DNA from: an uncultured Flavobacteriaceae bacterium
GTDB lineage: Bacteria > Bacteroidota > Bacteroidia > Flavobacteriales > Flavobacteriaceae
DNA: 64,000 nt
NCBI GenBank assembly: GCA_947500575.1
Contig: CANMSI010000003.1
Span: 248,001 to 312,000, forward strand
Reading direction: 5' to 3'
Below the pieces are notes generated by a model. The model did no database searches. It worked only from the letters and a program-made list of their open reading frames with translations, and was not told where the DNA came from. The number at the start of each line of letters is the position of its first letter. Position 1 is the stretch's first letter. The position numbers were made by a program, and so were the translations under genes. Below are positions 19,901 through 27,594 of the stretch, one piece after another.

Positions 19901-20366
19901 GAAGCAGATAGCGCAGGCAATAGCAGCTTTTAATCAGGAAGATATCCAGAAAATTGAACAAGAAGGCGAAATAATAGTTCAAATAGAAAATAAAAGTATT
20001 ATTTTACAGTTACAGGAAGTAGAGATTTCTTCACAAGATATCGAAGGTTGGTTGGTAGCAAGTTCTGGTACCCTTACTGTGGCACTCGATGTAACAATCA
20101 ACGACGATCTTAGAAAAGAAGGAATTGCTAGAGAACTGGTAAATAGAATCCAGAACTTAAGAAAAGAATCTGGGTTCGAAGTAACAGATAAGATAGATAT
20201 TAAATTATTAAAGAATGGTTTAGTAGAAGATGCAGTGGCTAGTAATATGGCCTATATTAAAACCGAAACGCTTACTGCTGAACTTAATTTTGAAGAACAA
20301 CTAGAAAGTGGCATATCAATTGCCTTTGATGAAGTAAACACAAAATTGTTTATCCAAAAACATTAA
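16965..20366 (+). CDS. ileS: Isoleucine--tRNA ligase, IleRS2 type with swapped GXHH signature
   Basis: A 1133-residue class I synthetase that charges tRNA-Ile. Its length and C-terminal extension match the eukaryote-like IleRS2 branch. The Rossmann signature reads P-G55-I-H57-H58 (17127-17138) where most class I enzymes have H-x-G-H, so the first and third positions are exchanged. The second signature is K681-M-S-K-R. The CP1 editing domain shows the Thr-rich WTTTPWTLPSN and GTGIVHTAPTFGADD, so editing should be intact. IleRS2 enzymes with GXHH are known to tolerate high mupirocin. ileS is followed after 2 bp by the DksA-like gene, with lspA nearby. Confidence 0.96.
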   Translation: MKFAEYKGLDLPKVAEEILNYWKENHIFEKSVSTREGKDNYVFYEGPPSANGMPGIHHVMARTIKDIFPRYKTMKGFQVKRKAGWDTHGLPIELGVEKELGITKEDIGKKISVEEYNAACKKAVMRYTDVWNSMTEKVGYWVDMEDPYVTYKSKYMESVWWLLKQIYNKGLIYKGYTIQPYSPKAGTGLSSHELNQPGTYQDVTDTTVTAQFKANKETLPAVFGAIEGDLYFLAWTTTPWTLPSNTALTVGAKISYVAVKTFNQYTFDPITVVLAKPLVTKQFSGKYEEAEDEEAFSSFTSDKKKIPFKVVAEAKGIDLVGIKYEQLIDYVQPYQDVENAFRVISGDFVTTEDGTGIVHTAPTFGADDAMVAKQAVPQVPPLLVLDENNNPVPLVDLQGKFRPELKEFGGKYVKNEYYADGEAPERSIDVEIAIKLKEENKAFKVEKYVHSYPNCWRTDKPILYYPLDSWFIKITDVKDRMFALNQTINWKPKATGEGRFGNWLANANDWNLSRSRYWGIPLPIWRTEDGKEELMIGSVAELKEEMAKAIAAGVLAEDIFADFSVDDMSEANYEKIDLHKNIVDQITLVSPSGKPMKRESDLIDVWFDSGSMPYAQWHYPFENKELIDDSETFPADFIAEGVDQTRGWFYTLHAIGTMVFDSVAYKNVVSNGLVLDKEGKKMSKRLGNATDPFETMDIHGPDATRWYMIFNANPWDNLKFDIDGIQEVKRKFFGTLYNTYSFFALYANIDAFDYSEADIPLKERPEIDQWILSELHTLIKKVDNAYADYEPTRATRAISQYVQENLSNWYVRLCRRRFWKGDYQPDKISAYQTLYTCLVTVAKLSAPVAPFFMDQLYKDLTRTTGKDAFESVHLSNFPGFKPEMVQGALESKMEKAQTISSLVLSIRQKEKIKVRQPLQKIMIPVLDQQQRLEIEAVSDLIKSEVNVKELQLLDDASGILVKQIKPDFKVLGPRFGKDMKQIAQAIAAFNQEDIQKIEQEGEIIVQIENKSIILQLQEVEISSQDIEGWLVASSGTLTVALDVTINDDLRKEGIARELVNRIQNLRKESGFEVTDKIDIKLLKNGLVEDAVASNMAYIKTETLTAELNFEEQLESGISIAFDEVNTKLFIQKH

Positions 20367-20368
20367 AA

Positions 20369-20752
20369 ATGGCGCAAGATTTAAAAATTAGATACTCAGA
20401 TAAGGATTTGGAAGAATTCAGAGTGCTTATTGAAGAGAAAATAGAAAAAGCTAAGCATCATCTAGAACTGCTTAAAAGTTCTTATATGAATGATGGTAAT
20501 AATGGAACTGATGATACCTCTCCTACCTTCAAAGCATTTGAAGAAGGCTCTGAGACAATGAGTAAAGAGGCCAATACACAATTGGCTATTCGTCAGGAAA
20601 AGTTTATACGCGATTTAAAGAATGCCTTGCTTCGCATTGAAAACAAAACATATGGTATTTGTCGTGTAACCGGTAAATTAATCAATAAGGAGCGTTTAAA
20701 ATTAGTGCCTCACGCCACGCTTAGTATTGAAGCTAAAAATATGCAGAAATAA
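20369..20752 (+). CDS. TraR/DksA-family regulator lacking the four-Cys zinc site
   Basis: A 127-residue DksA/TraR-like protein. A coiled-coil N-terminal part (about 10-75) leads to the globular end with YGICRVTGKLINKERL and PHATLSIEAK. The DksA C4 zinc finger is reduced to one cysteine, although the fold landmarks are kept. In DksA the coiled coil enters the RNA polymerase secondary channel to modulate transcription, with ppGpp in some bacteria. Whether this form does so is inference. It starts 2 bp after ileS and is followed by a terminator. Confidence 0.85.
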   Translation: MAQDLKIRYSDKDLEEFRVLIEEKIEKAKHHLELLKSSYMNDGNNGTDDTSPTFKAFEEGSETMSKEANTQLAIRQEKFIRDLKNALLRIENKTYGICRVTGKLINKERLKLVPHATLSIEAKNMQK

Positions 20753-20756
20753 TAAG

Positions 20757-20779
20757 AACGCCCTTAATGGGCGTTTTTT
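20757..20779 (+). terminator. Terminator after ileS and the DksA-like gene
   Basis: AACGCCC (20757-20763), a 5-base loop, GGGCGTT (20769-20775) and a run of T. Confidence 0.85.
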
Positions 20780-20812
20780 AATGGTTTACTTTCAGTTGAA
20801 GCCTTTCCTTCT

Positions 20813-21433
20813 ATGTGTAGAATACTTTTTACATGCATTGTGCTCTCGTTTAATCTAATCAACGGGCAAAAATTACTTAAAAAATCTATTGTAAACCCTC
20901 ATACAAAGCTTATTCAGATAGAAGGGAATAATTGCTTTAAAGTAGATTTGGAAACATCCAAAACGGATGAAATTGTTGTAGAAGCTACCATTGACGGCGA
21001 ATACACGAAAGATTTATTGCTGAAAATAAAAGAGGTAGGAACTACACTAATAGTGAGTGCAGGTTTTCAACCCAATTTTGTACACCCAAACGACAAATTA
21101 AGTGCTCATAAAGTACTCTCTATATCATTGGCAATTAAAGTTCCAGAGTTTATGGAGGTACAGGTGTATGGCACTACTTCGAATGTAATGGCAAGTGGAA
21201 AATACCGGCATTTAGAGGTTGTATTGCAAGAAGGGCGATGTACTTTAAAAGAAGTATCTGAAAAAGTGATGGTACGCACGCAAAGTGGAGATATTGTCGT
21301 ATTTAGTTCCAAAGCGGCTATTACTGCAGCTACAAAGTATGGAGAATTACAAAGAGAAATGATCCCTAGTGGAGATAACCAAATAGGTATTACTAGTATT
21401 ACTGGGGATATTAGCATTAAAAAAACCGAATAA
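20813..21433 (+). CDS. Exported DUF4097-like beta-strand repeat protein
   Basis: A 206-residue protein with an N-terminal signal sequence (MCRILFTCIVLSFNLINGQ). The rest is beta-rich with short alternating strands, for example VYGTTSNVMASGKYRHLEVVLQEGRC, VMVRTQSGDIVVFS and GITSITGDISI. The repeated short S/T-G-D/K turns resemble DUF4097/DUF2807 right-handed beta-helix proteins common in Bacteroidota. No catalytic motif is seen. It lies between the DksA-like gene (terminator between) and lspA (35 bp). The function is unknown, probably periplasmic or cell-surface. Confidence 0.72.
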   Translation: MCRILFTCIVLSFNLINGQKLLKKSIVNPHTKLIQIEGNNCFKVDLETSKTDEIVVEATIDGEYTKDLLLKIKEVGTTLIVSAGFQPNFVHPNDKLSAHKVLSISLAIKVPEFMEVQVYGTTSNVMASGKYRHLEVVLQEGRCTLKEVSEKVMVRTQSGDIVVFSSKAAITAATKYGELQREMIPSGDNQIGITSITGDISIKKTE

Positions 21434-21439
21434 TATTTC

Positions 21440-21447
21440 TATTTTTG
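21440..21447 (+). promoter_or_regulatory. -7 box for lspA
   Basis: TATTTTTG matches TANNTTTG, 20 bp before the lspA ATG and just after the previous stop. Confidence 0.5.
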
Positions 21448-21467
21448 CCCCATCAATTTTGTGAAGA

Positions 21468-22139
21468 ATGAGTTTAAAGAAGTCGATACTGCTAATAGCA
21501 GTAATTTTGTTGATTGATCAGATTACCAAAATCTATGTAAAAACGCATTTTTACTATCAGGAATCTGTAGAGGTTTTTAGTTGGTTTAAAATTCTTTTTA
21601 TAGAAAATGAAGGGGCAGCATGGGGAACCAAGTTGAGTGATATTTTTCCCGTTTCAGATAGTACCGGAAAACTCATCTTAACCGTTTTTAGACTTTTTGC
21701 TATTGGCGGTATTGGTTACTGGCTTTATGATACCATTAAAAAAGGATTGTCCAAGACGTTAATTTTAGCAGTTTCTTTGATTTTTGCAGGTGCTCTTGGC
21801 AATATTATTGATTCTGTTTTTTACGGTGTTCTATTTAATGATAGCCACGGTCAGATTGCCACTTTCTTAACAGATGATCCTTATGGCTCGCTCTTTCATG
21901 GAAAGGTGGTAGACATGTTACATTTTCCAATGATCAAAAATGCCGTTTGGCCAAGTTGGGTTCCTTATTTTGGAGGAAGCACCTTTAGTTTTTTTGAGCC
22001 AGTTTTTAACGTTGCCGATACTGCGATTAGTACGGGAGTGGGAATTCTAATTTTCTTTAACAAGCGCGCATTTCCTAAAAAAGAGGAGACCACGTTTGTA
22101 GTAGAAGAAAGCCCAGTTACTCAAGAAGAAAATGAATAG
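21468..22139 (+). CDS. lspA: Lipoprotein signal peptidase (signal peptidase II)
   Basis: A 223-residue inner-membrane aspartic protease with four hydrophobic helices. The catalytic aspartates are D115 in GNIIDSVFYG and D184 in FNVADTAIS. LLIDQITKIYVK in helix one and the ENEGAAWG loop are family marks. It removes signal peptides before the lipid-modified Cys, serving the many lipoproteins in this window. It is longer than the roughly 160-residue enterobacterial enzyme, mainly by a loop of about 40 residues between the catalytic aspartates. Its 3' end overlaps the convergent gene by 19 bp. Nearness to ileS echoes the ileS-lspA pairing of other bacteria. Confidence 0.94.
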   Translation: MSLKKSILLIAVILLIDQITKIYVKTHFYYQESVEVFSWFKILFIENEGAAWGTKLSDIFPVSDSTGKLILTVFRLFAIGGIGYWLYDTIKKGLSKTLILAVSLIFAGALGNIIDSVFYGVLFNDSHGQIATFLTDDPYGSLFHGKVVDMLHFPMIKNAVWPSWVPYFGGSTFSFFEPVFNVADTAISTGVGILIFFNKRAFPKKEETTFVVEESPVTQEENE

Positions 22140-22687
22140 ATTTTAAGGGGAGTAATGCAATAGTTTAAAGGGATATCGGTATCATCTACATCTGAAATTT
22201 TTTCTTCTGCTTCGAAAAATGAAAAACCTATTTTAACTACTTCTGGTTTGCAGTCTTTTAGAAAGCGATCATAAAATCCTTTTCCATAACCCACTCTGTT
22301 TCCCTTTGTATCAAAAGCTAGTAAGGGAATAAATACCACATCCATTTTTTTTGCTGGAATTTCAATTCCGTCTACTGGTTCTGGAATATCCCAGCGATTC
22401 GTTTTCAATACGGTATTATCTGTCAGTAAAAAATGAGAAAGGTTAGTGCTGTCCAATACTTTGGGAAGTACTATATTTTTATCCTTTCCTTGCAAGATGG
22501 ATAGGATAGGAGTAGTGTCTATTTCCTTTTGTGAGGTAATAGATAAAAACAAATGGTAGTAATTAAATTCCCATATAGGCAGTCGAAGCATTGAATTTGC
22601 AATAGCCATACTAGAAGATGAGATACTTTCCGGGGTAAGTTTGTTCCTAAGAGATTTGTAGTACGGGCGTAACTCTTTTTTATACAT
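22121..22687 (-). CDS. 5-formyltetrahydrofolate cyclo-ligase
   Basis: A 188-residue MTHFS-family enzyme. An N-terminal KKELRPYYKSLRNKL supplies basic residues of the nucleotide site. The C-terminal signature GNRVGYGKGFYDRFL binds phosphate and folate. It converts 5-formyl-THF to 5,10-methenyl-THF using ATP in the cytosol. The last 19 bp overlap the end of lspA on the other strand, so neither gene can have an independent terminator between them. Confidence 0.93.
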   Translation of the reverse strand: MYKKELRPYYKSLRNKLTPESISSSSMAIANSMLRLPIWEFNYYHLFLSITSQKEIDTTPILSILQGKDKNIVLPKVLDSTNLSHFLLTDNTVLKTNRWDIPEPVDGIEIPAKKMDVVFIPLLAFDTKGNRVGYGKGFYDRFLKDCKPEVVKIGFSFFEAEEKISDVDDTDIPLNYCITPLKIYSFSS

Positions 22688-22735
22688 CAGGGGTTTGATG
22701 AATTTGTAGGAAAATAAGATATTAAACGATTACCA

Positions 22736-22822
22736 CTAATCTTTAGTGGCCATCACAAAATAAATCTTAAAAAACAGCATTAATATCAGGTAGGTCCCGA
22801 GGGTGATAATATATTCGTCCAT
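22736..22822 (-). CDS. Candidate 28-residue single-helix membrane microprotein
   Basis: ATG at 22822 to TAG at 22736 encodes 28 residues. It starts MDEY, then one strongly hydrophobic stretch (ITLGTYLILMLFFKIYFVM) and a polar ATKD tail. The acid-helix-polar layout is typical of small membrane proteins rather than random AT-rich DNA. It lies 48 bp upstream of the cyclo-ligase start on the same strand and could be its leader gene. There is no recognised family and no clear ribosome binding site or promoter box. The call depends on composition alone. Confidence 0.4.
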   Translation of the reverse strand: MDEYIITLGTYLILMLFFKIYFVMATKD

Positions 22823-23341
22823 CTTGGTTTGTTGGGTTTTGACGTCTTAAATGTAAAGAAAAAAACTTTACAAATTCCATTAAATGACAGGATTCATCGA
22901 CGAAATACACTTTTTTAATAGTTTTTTAACAGGATGAAATAAGCTTTTTATGATCTTAAATCAAGGAGTTGTTATTTTAATTCACTGAGTATCAATTTTT
23001 TATTTTAATTATGAAGCTTTGATTAGGATATGAAGTTGTGAAATGGATTTTAAATATTTTTTCTAAAACTTTAACAGAAAAATACGTACAGCTTTTAACA
23101 AATTGCTAGTTTTTGACGTCTTTGCTAACGAATTATCCTTTAATAGGGTTTTATTTTGCGCTTTTTTTAAAACAAATTGAGGAAATAGTGCTTTAGAAAT
23201 ACTATTTAGTGAGCATATTTTAGCTTGAAATGGAGTAGGTTTCCATGAATCACGTTAAAAAAATAAAATCCCTGTGCGATCTCATAAAAACATAGTAATT
23301 TAACTCTACTAATCTAGCACTACTTAGACCAAATTAATCTG
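22823..23341. other. Gene-free AT-rich gap before uvrC
   Basis: No coding frame or RNA gene was recognised in these 519 bp. The only repeat noticed is TTTTGACGTCTT, present at 22837-22848 and again at 23111-23122 in the same direction, with the palindrome GACGTC inside. The gap must hold the promoters of uvrC and of the minus-strand genes, but no good TANNTTTG box was found on either strand. Confidence 0.5.
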
Positions 23342-25129
23342 ATGCCAGAAATCCCTATAAAAGTACAACTAAGTACCTTGCCTGAAAACCCAGGGGTGTA
23401 TCAATTTTATGATGATGATGAAAAAATATTATACGTTGGAAAGGCAAAGAATTTAAAAAAAAGAGTAAGTTCTTATTTCACAAAAAACCATGAGTATGGT
23501 AAAACAAGGGTGCTTGTAAAAAAGATTAGATCAGTAAAGCACATAGTGGTCCCCACAGAGTCGGATGCTCTTTTATTGGAAAATAATCTGATAAAAAAAT
23601 ACAGACCCCGCTATAATGTTTTGCTTAAAGATGATAAATCGTATCCCTGGATTTGCATAAAGAATGAACGCTTTCCCCGAATATTCCCAACAAGGCGTTT
23701 TATTAAAGATGGCTCTGAATATTATGGTCCATATACCAGTATGAAAACGGTTAGAACACTTTTAGATTTAATAAAGAGTGTATACCCATTGCGAACCTGT
23801 AATTACGATCTTTCTCATGAAAAAATAGCAGCAGGCAAGTACAAACGTTGTTTGGAATATCATTTAGGGAACTGTAAGGGCCCTTGTGAAGATTTACAAA
23901 GTATAGATGAGTACGATCGGCAAATTGCGGATATCAGAGAAATAATAAAAGGCAATTTTAAGTCGTCCTTACATTATTTCAAAAGGCAAATGAAGTCGTT
24001 GGCAGCGGAAACACGTTATGAAGAAGCACAGCGTATAAAGGATAAAATTGAAGTGCTAGAAAATTATCAGGTAAAATCTACCATTGTAAATCCAAAAATT
24101 AATAATGTAGATGTGTTTTCTATTATTTCAGATGAAACCTTTGCCTATATTAATTTTCTTCAACTTTCTCATGGTTCTATTGTGAGATCGCATACCATGG
24201 AAATTAAAAAGAAACTTAATGAAACAGATGTAAATCTCTTAGAACTGGCAATTGTAGAAATTAGGCAACGGTTCGGTTCTTTGTCTAAGGAATTGTACGT
24301 TCCTTTTCCGATCGTAGTGGCTCCAGAGCTTAAGGTCACTATTCCCAAGCTAGGAGATAAGAAAAGAATCCTTGATTTATCAGAGCGCAATGCAAAGTTT
24401 TTTAGACAAGAACGCTTTAAGCAAGTAAAAATAACGGATCCAGACCGCCATGCCAACAGGATTATGGCACAGATGAAGATTGATTTACGTCTCTCTGAAG
24501 AACCTAGGCATATTGAGTGTTTTGATAATTCGAACATTCAGGGGAGTAATCCAGTGGCTGCCTGTGTAGTCTTTAGAAATGGAAAGCCAGTTAAAAAAGA
24601 GTATCGACATTTCAATATTAAAACGGTAGAAGGTCCAGACGATTTTGCCTCCATGGAAGAAGTTGTATTTAGGCGGTATAAACGTCTCCTAAATGAAGGA
24701 AGGTCTTTACCTCAATTAATTGTGATTGATGGTGGTAAAGGACAGTTGTCTTCTGCTTTAAAAAGTTTAGAACTCCTAGGTCTAAGAGGAAAGATTGCTA
24801 TTATTGGAATTGCGAAAAGACTAGAGGAAATCTATTTCCCAGATGATAGTATTCCTTTGTATCTTGATAAAAAATCGGAAAGTTTAAAGATCATTCAACA
24901 GTTGCGAAACGAAGCGCATCGATTTGGGATTACCTTCCATAGAAATAAGAGAAGCAAGGCGGCTATTAATTCTGAATTGGAGAGTATTGAAGGAATTGGA
25001 GAAAAGACAGTTCAGGAATTATTACAGCTGTTTAAGTCTGTAAAACGAATTAAAGAAGCATCCATAGATGATTTGGCTCAGGCAATAGGAATGGCAAGAG
25101 CAAAAAAAATATTTGAAACTTTTCATTAA
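23342..25129 (+). CDS. uvrC: Excinuclease ABC subunit C
   Basis: A 595-residue UvrC, the dual-incision nuclease of nucleotide excision repair. The GIY-YIG domain is at about 12-95 (GVYQFYDDDEKILYVGKAKNLKKRV). The Cys-containing segment LEYHLGNCKGPCE follows, then the UVR helix pair (about 200-240, EEAQRIKDKIEVLE). The RNase H-like 5'-nuclease domain contains ECFDNSNIQGSNPVA and VIDGGKGQL. Tandem helix-hairpin-helix motifs end the protein (IEGIGEKTVQELL). All key parts are present. The patatin gene follows after 20 bp. Confidence 0.96.
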   Translation: MPEIPIKVQLSTLPENPGVYQFYDDDEKILYVGKAKNLKKRVSSYFTKNHEYGKTRVLVKKIRSVKHIVVPTESDALLLENNLIKKYRPRYNVLLKDDKSYPWICIKNERFPRIFPTRRFIKDGSEYYGPYTSMKTVRTLLDLIKSVYPLRTCNYDLSHEKIAAGKYKRCLEYHLGNCKGPCEDLQSIDEYDRQIADIREIIKGNFKSSLHYFKRQMKSLAAETRYEEAQRIKDKIEVLENYQVKSTIVNPKINNVDVFSIISDETFAYINFLQLSHGSIVRSHTMEIKKKLNETDVNLLELAIVEIRQRFGSLSKELYVPFPIVVAPELKVTIPKLGDKKRILDLSERNAKFFRQERFKQVKITDPDRHANRIMAQMKIDLRLSEEPRHIECFDNSNIQGSNPVAACVVFRNGKPVKKEYRHFNIKTVEGPDDFASMEEVVFRRYKRLLNEGRSLPQLIVIDGGKGQLSSALKSLELLGLRGKIAIIGIAKRLEEIYFPDDSIPLYLDKKSESLKIIQQLRNEAHRFGITFHRNKRSKAAINSELESIEGIGEKTVQELLQLFKSVKRIKEASIDDLAQAIGMARAKKIFETFH

Positions 25130-25149
25130 AGATAACCTTAGTAAGATAT

Positions 25150-27417
25150 ATGCAAAAGGCATTTTTTATAATCATATTGTTATATATAAGTATGACCGCT
25201 TTTGCTCAGGAGAAGGTTAAAAATGACAAAGAATTTAAGGTAGGATTGGTTTTAAGCGGAGGAGGTGCTAAAGGATTGGCTCATATTGGGGCTTTAAAGG
25301 TAATTGAGGAAGCCGGAGTATCTATCGATTATATAGGTGGTACCAGCATGGGCGCCATCGTTGGAGCTTTATATGCTTCTGGATATTCGGCTGTGGAACT
25401 CGATTCCATTTTTAGAGCTACCGATTTTGCCGAACTAATCCAAGACAACCTTCCTAGAGATGCTAAGACTTTCTATGAAAAAGAAGATTCTGAAAGATAT
25501 GCCCTCACTTTACCTTTTGATAATTATAAAATCTCCTTTCCTTCCGCAATATCGCGTGGGCAAAATATCTATAATGAATTGGTTAAGTTACTGTATCATG
25601 TAAAAGACGTACGAGATTTTGATCACCTACCCATTCCTTTTTTCTGTATTGCTACGGATGTGGAAAACGGTGAAGAAGTGATGTTGGAAAAGGGCTATTT
25701 GCCCGAAGCTATTTTAGCAAGTGGCACCTTTCCTTCCTTGTTTGAACCTTTAGAAATTGACGGTCGAATTTTAATAGACGGAGGGGTGGTCAATAATTAT
25801 CCAATAGATCAGGTACGAGATATGGGAGCGGATGTTATCATAGGAGTAGATGTACAGCATGAACTTTCCAAAAGGGAATCCCTGCTTTCTGCAACAGAAA
25901 TACTACTTCAAATTAATAATTATAGGACGGTGCGTGATATGGTTGAAAAGTCGAAGCAGACCGATATTTATATCAAACCAGATATTGAAGAATTTTCGGT
26001 GATCGATTTTGCAAAGAGTATTCCCATCATAGAAAGTGGAGAAATTGCCGCGCAACAGCATTTGGATGCTTTAAAAAAACTTGGAAAACAACAATACAAG
26101 AAAAGAGAAGTTATTATGCCTATTAGAGCGCAGGATACGATTATGGTAAGTAGGCTCATCTTAAAAGGAAACAACAATCATTCTAGAGGCTATGTGAAAG
26201 GGAAATTGCGTTTTACGCTTGGAGAAAAAACAACCTTTGAAAAGCTTCAACAGGGAATTAGCAATTTGGCCGCCACGGGAAATTTTCAAGCAATTCGATA
26301 TCGACTAGAATCCAATGAATTGGGTGTGGATCTTATTTTAAAATTGAAAGAAACGCGTAATAAAACCTTTATTAGAATGGGTGCTCATTACGATGATTTG
26401 TTTAAAAGTGCTGCACTTATTAATCTCACAAGGAAAAACTTTTTGTTCCAAGATGATGTGGCTTCTTTCGATTTCATTTTAGGAGATAACATACGCTATA
26501 ATATGCAATATTATATAGATAAGGGGTCGTATTGGAGTATTGGCTTAAATTCTAAATTAGATGAGTTTGACCAGGAAATTAACTTTGATGTCATACGGTC
26601 CAATTTTGAAGTTACCGACGATCCAAACATTAACAATATTAATTTAGATGTGATGGAACTTACCAATCAGTTCTATTTACAGACCGTATTGCAAGAAGAG
26701 TTCGCTATTACCTTAGGAGCGGAGCATAAGTTATTGAAATATAGCACTAGAACATTAAGTGAATTTATTCCCGAAGAACCACTTAATGGAGATTCTGAAG
26801 AAGATAATCGCACTTTTTTTGAAAACAGCACCTATTTAAGTACTTATGGAAAATTAACCTTAGATACCTATGACGATAAGTATTTCCCAAGCAAGGGATT
26901 GTATTTTGATGGGGACTTTCACTTTTATGTAGTATCATCAGACTTTAATGATAATTTCAAGGAGTTTTCAGTTACTCAGGCCCGTTTGGGAGCTGCATTT
27001 CCTTTGTTGAGTAACCTATCATTAAACATAGAAACAGAGGGAGGCTTTAAGTTAGGAACGTCTGATGTAACTTCTTTTGATTTTGTATTAGGGGGTTATG
27101 GTAACAATTTGCCAGTTAACTTTGTTCCCTTTTTAGGATATGATTTTTTAAGCCTCCCTGGCAATAGTTATGTAAAAGCCTATGCACGTATAGATTTTGA
27201 ATTTGTCCCCAAAAACCATTTTTTGTTTGCTGCGAACGCCGCAAATGTGGATGATGATATTTTTAGATTGGGAGAGTGGTTTGAAGAACCTAGTTTTTCA
27301 GGATACGGAGTAGGCTATGGTTTGGAATCTTTTATAGGACCTATACAAGTGATTTATTCTTGGACTCCACAGCTAGATTCTGGAAACTTCTTTTTTAGTG
27401 TAGGTTATTGGTTTTGA
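25150..27417 (+). CDS. Patatin-like phospholipase fused to a BamA-type outer-membrane barrel
   Basis: A 755-residue protein with signal peptide (about 1-20, ending AFAQ) and a patatin domain (about 30-230). The patatin part shows the oxyanion loop GGGAKG 37-42, nucleophile Ser66 in GTSMG and D210 in the DGG motif. A POTRA-like segment (about 325-390, ILKGNNNHSRGYVKGKLRF) and an Omp85-type barrel to the terminal YWF follow. The order resembles type Vd autotransporters such as PlpD, so the lipase may be displayed on or released from the surface, or may act in the periplasm. The Ser-Asp dyad is intact, so it should be active. It lies 20 bp after uvrC. Confidence 0.9.
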   Translation: MQKAFFIIILLYISMTAFAQEKVKNDKEFKVGLVLSGGGAKGLAHIGALKVIEEAGVSIDYIGGTSMGAIVGALYASGYSAVELDSIFRATDFAELIQDNLPRDAKTFYEKEDSERYALTLPFDNYKISFPSAISRGQNIYNELVKLLYHVKDVRDFDHLPIPFFCIATDVENGEEVMLEKGYLPEAILASGTFPSLFEPLEIDGRILIDGGVVNNYPIDQVRDMGADVIIGVDVQHELSKRESLLSATEILLQINNYRTVRDMVEKSKQTDIYIKPDIEEFSVIDFAKSIPIIESGEIAAQQHLDALKKLGKQQYKKREVIMPIRAQDTIMVSRLILKGNNNHSRGYVKGKLRFTLGEKTTFEKLQQGISNLAATGNFQAIRYRLESNELGVDLILKLKETRNKTFIRMGAHYDDLFKSAALINLTRKNFLFQDDVASFDFILGDNIRYNMQYYIDKGSYWSIGLNSKLDEFDQEINFDVIRSNFEVTDDPNINNINLDVMELTNQFYLQTVLQEEFAITLGAEHKLLKYSTRTLSEFIPEEPLNGDSEEDNRTFFENSTYLSTYGKLTLDTYDDKYFPSKGLYFDGDFHFYVVSSDFNDNFKEFSVTQARLGAAFPLLSNLSLNIETEGGFKLGTSDVTSFDFVLGGYGNNLPVNFVPFLGYDFLSLPGNSYVKAYARIDFEFVPKNHFLFAANAANVDDDIFRLGEWFEEPSFSGYGVGYGLESFIGPIQVIYSWTPQLDSGNFFFSVGYWF

Positions 27418-27594
27418 TGACAAAGAAATCAACTTCGCTAGATTTTTACGATATTTGTGGTGTATTAAATAAAATAGATGCTTGCTCAAAGAATTGATAT
27501 AACTGCCCATCTAAGGGCTATGTGGTAGGTTGGTTGTAAATACTTCAATTACAGCGAATAATACATCTATAAATCAATTCAAAAAAATAGTAAT

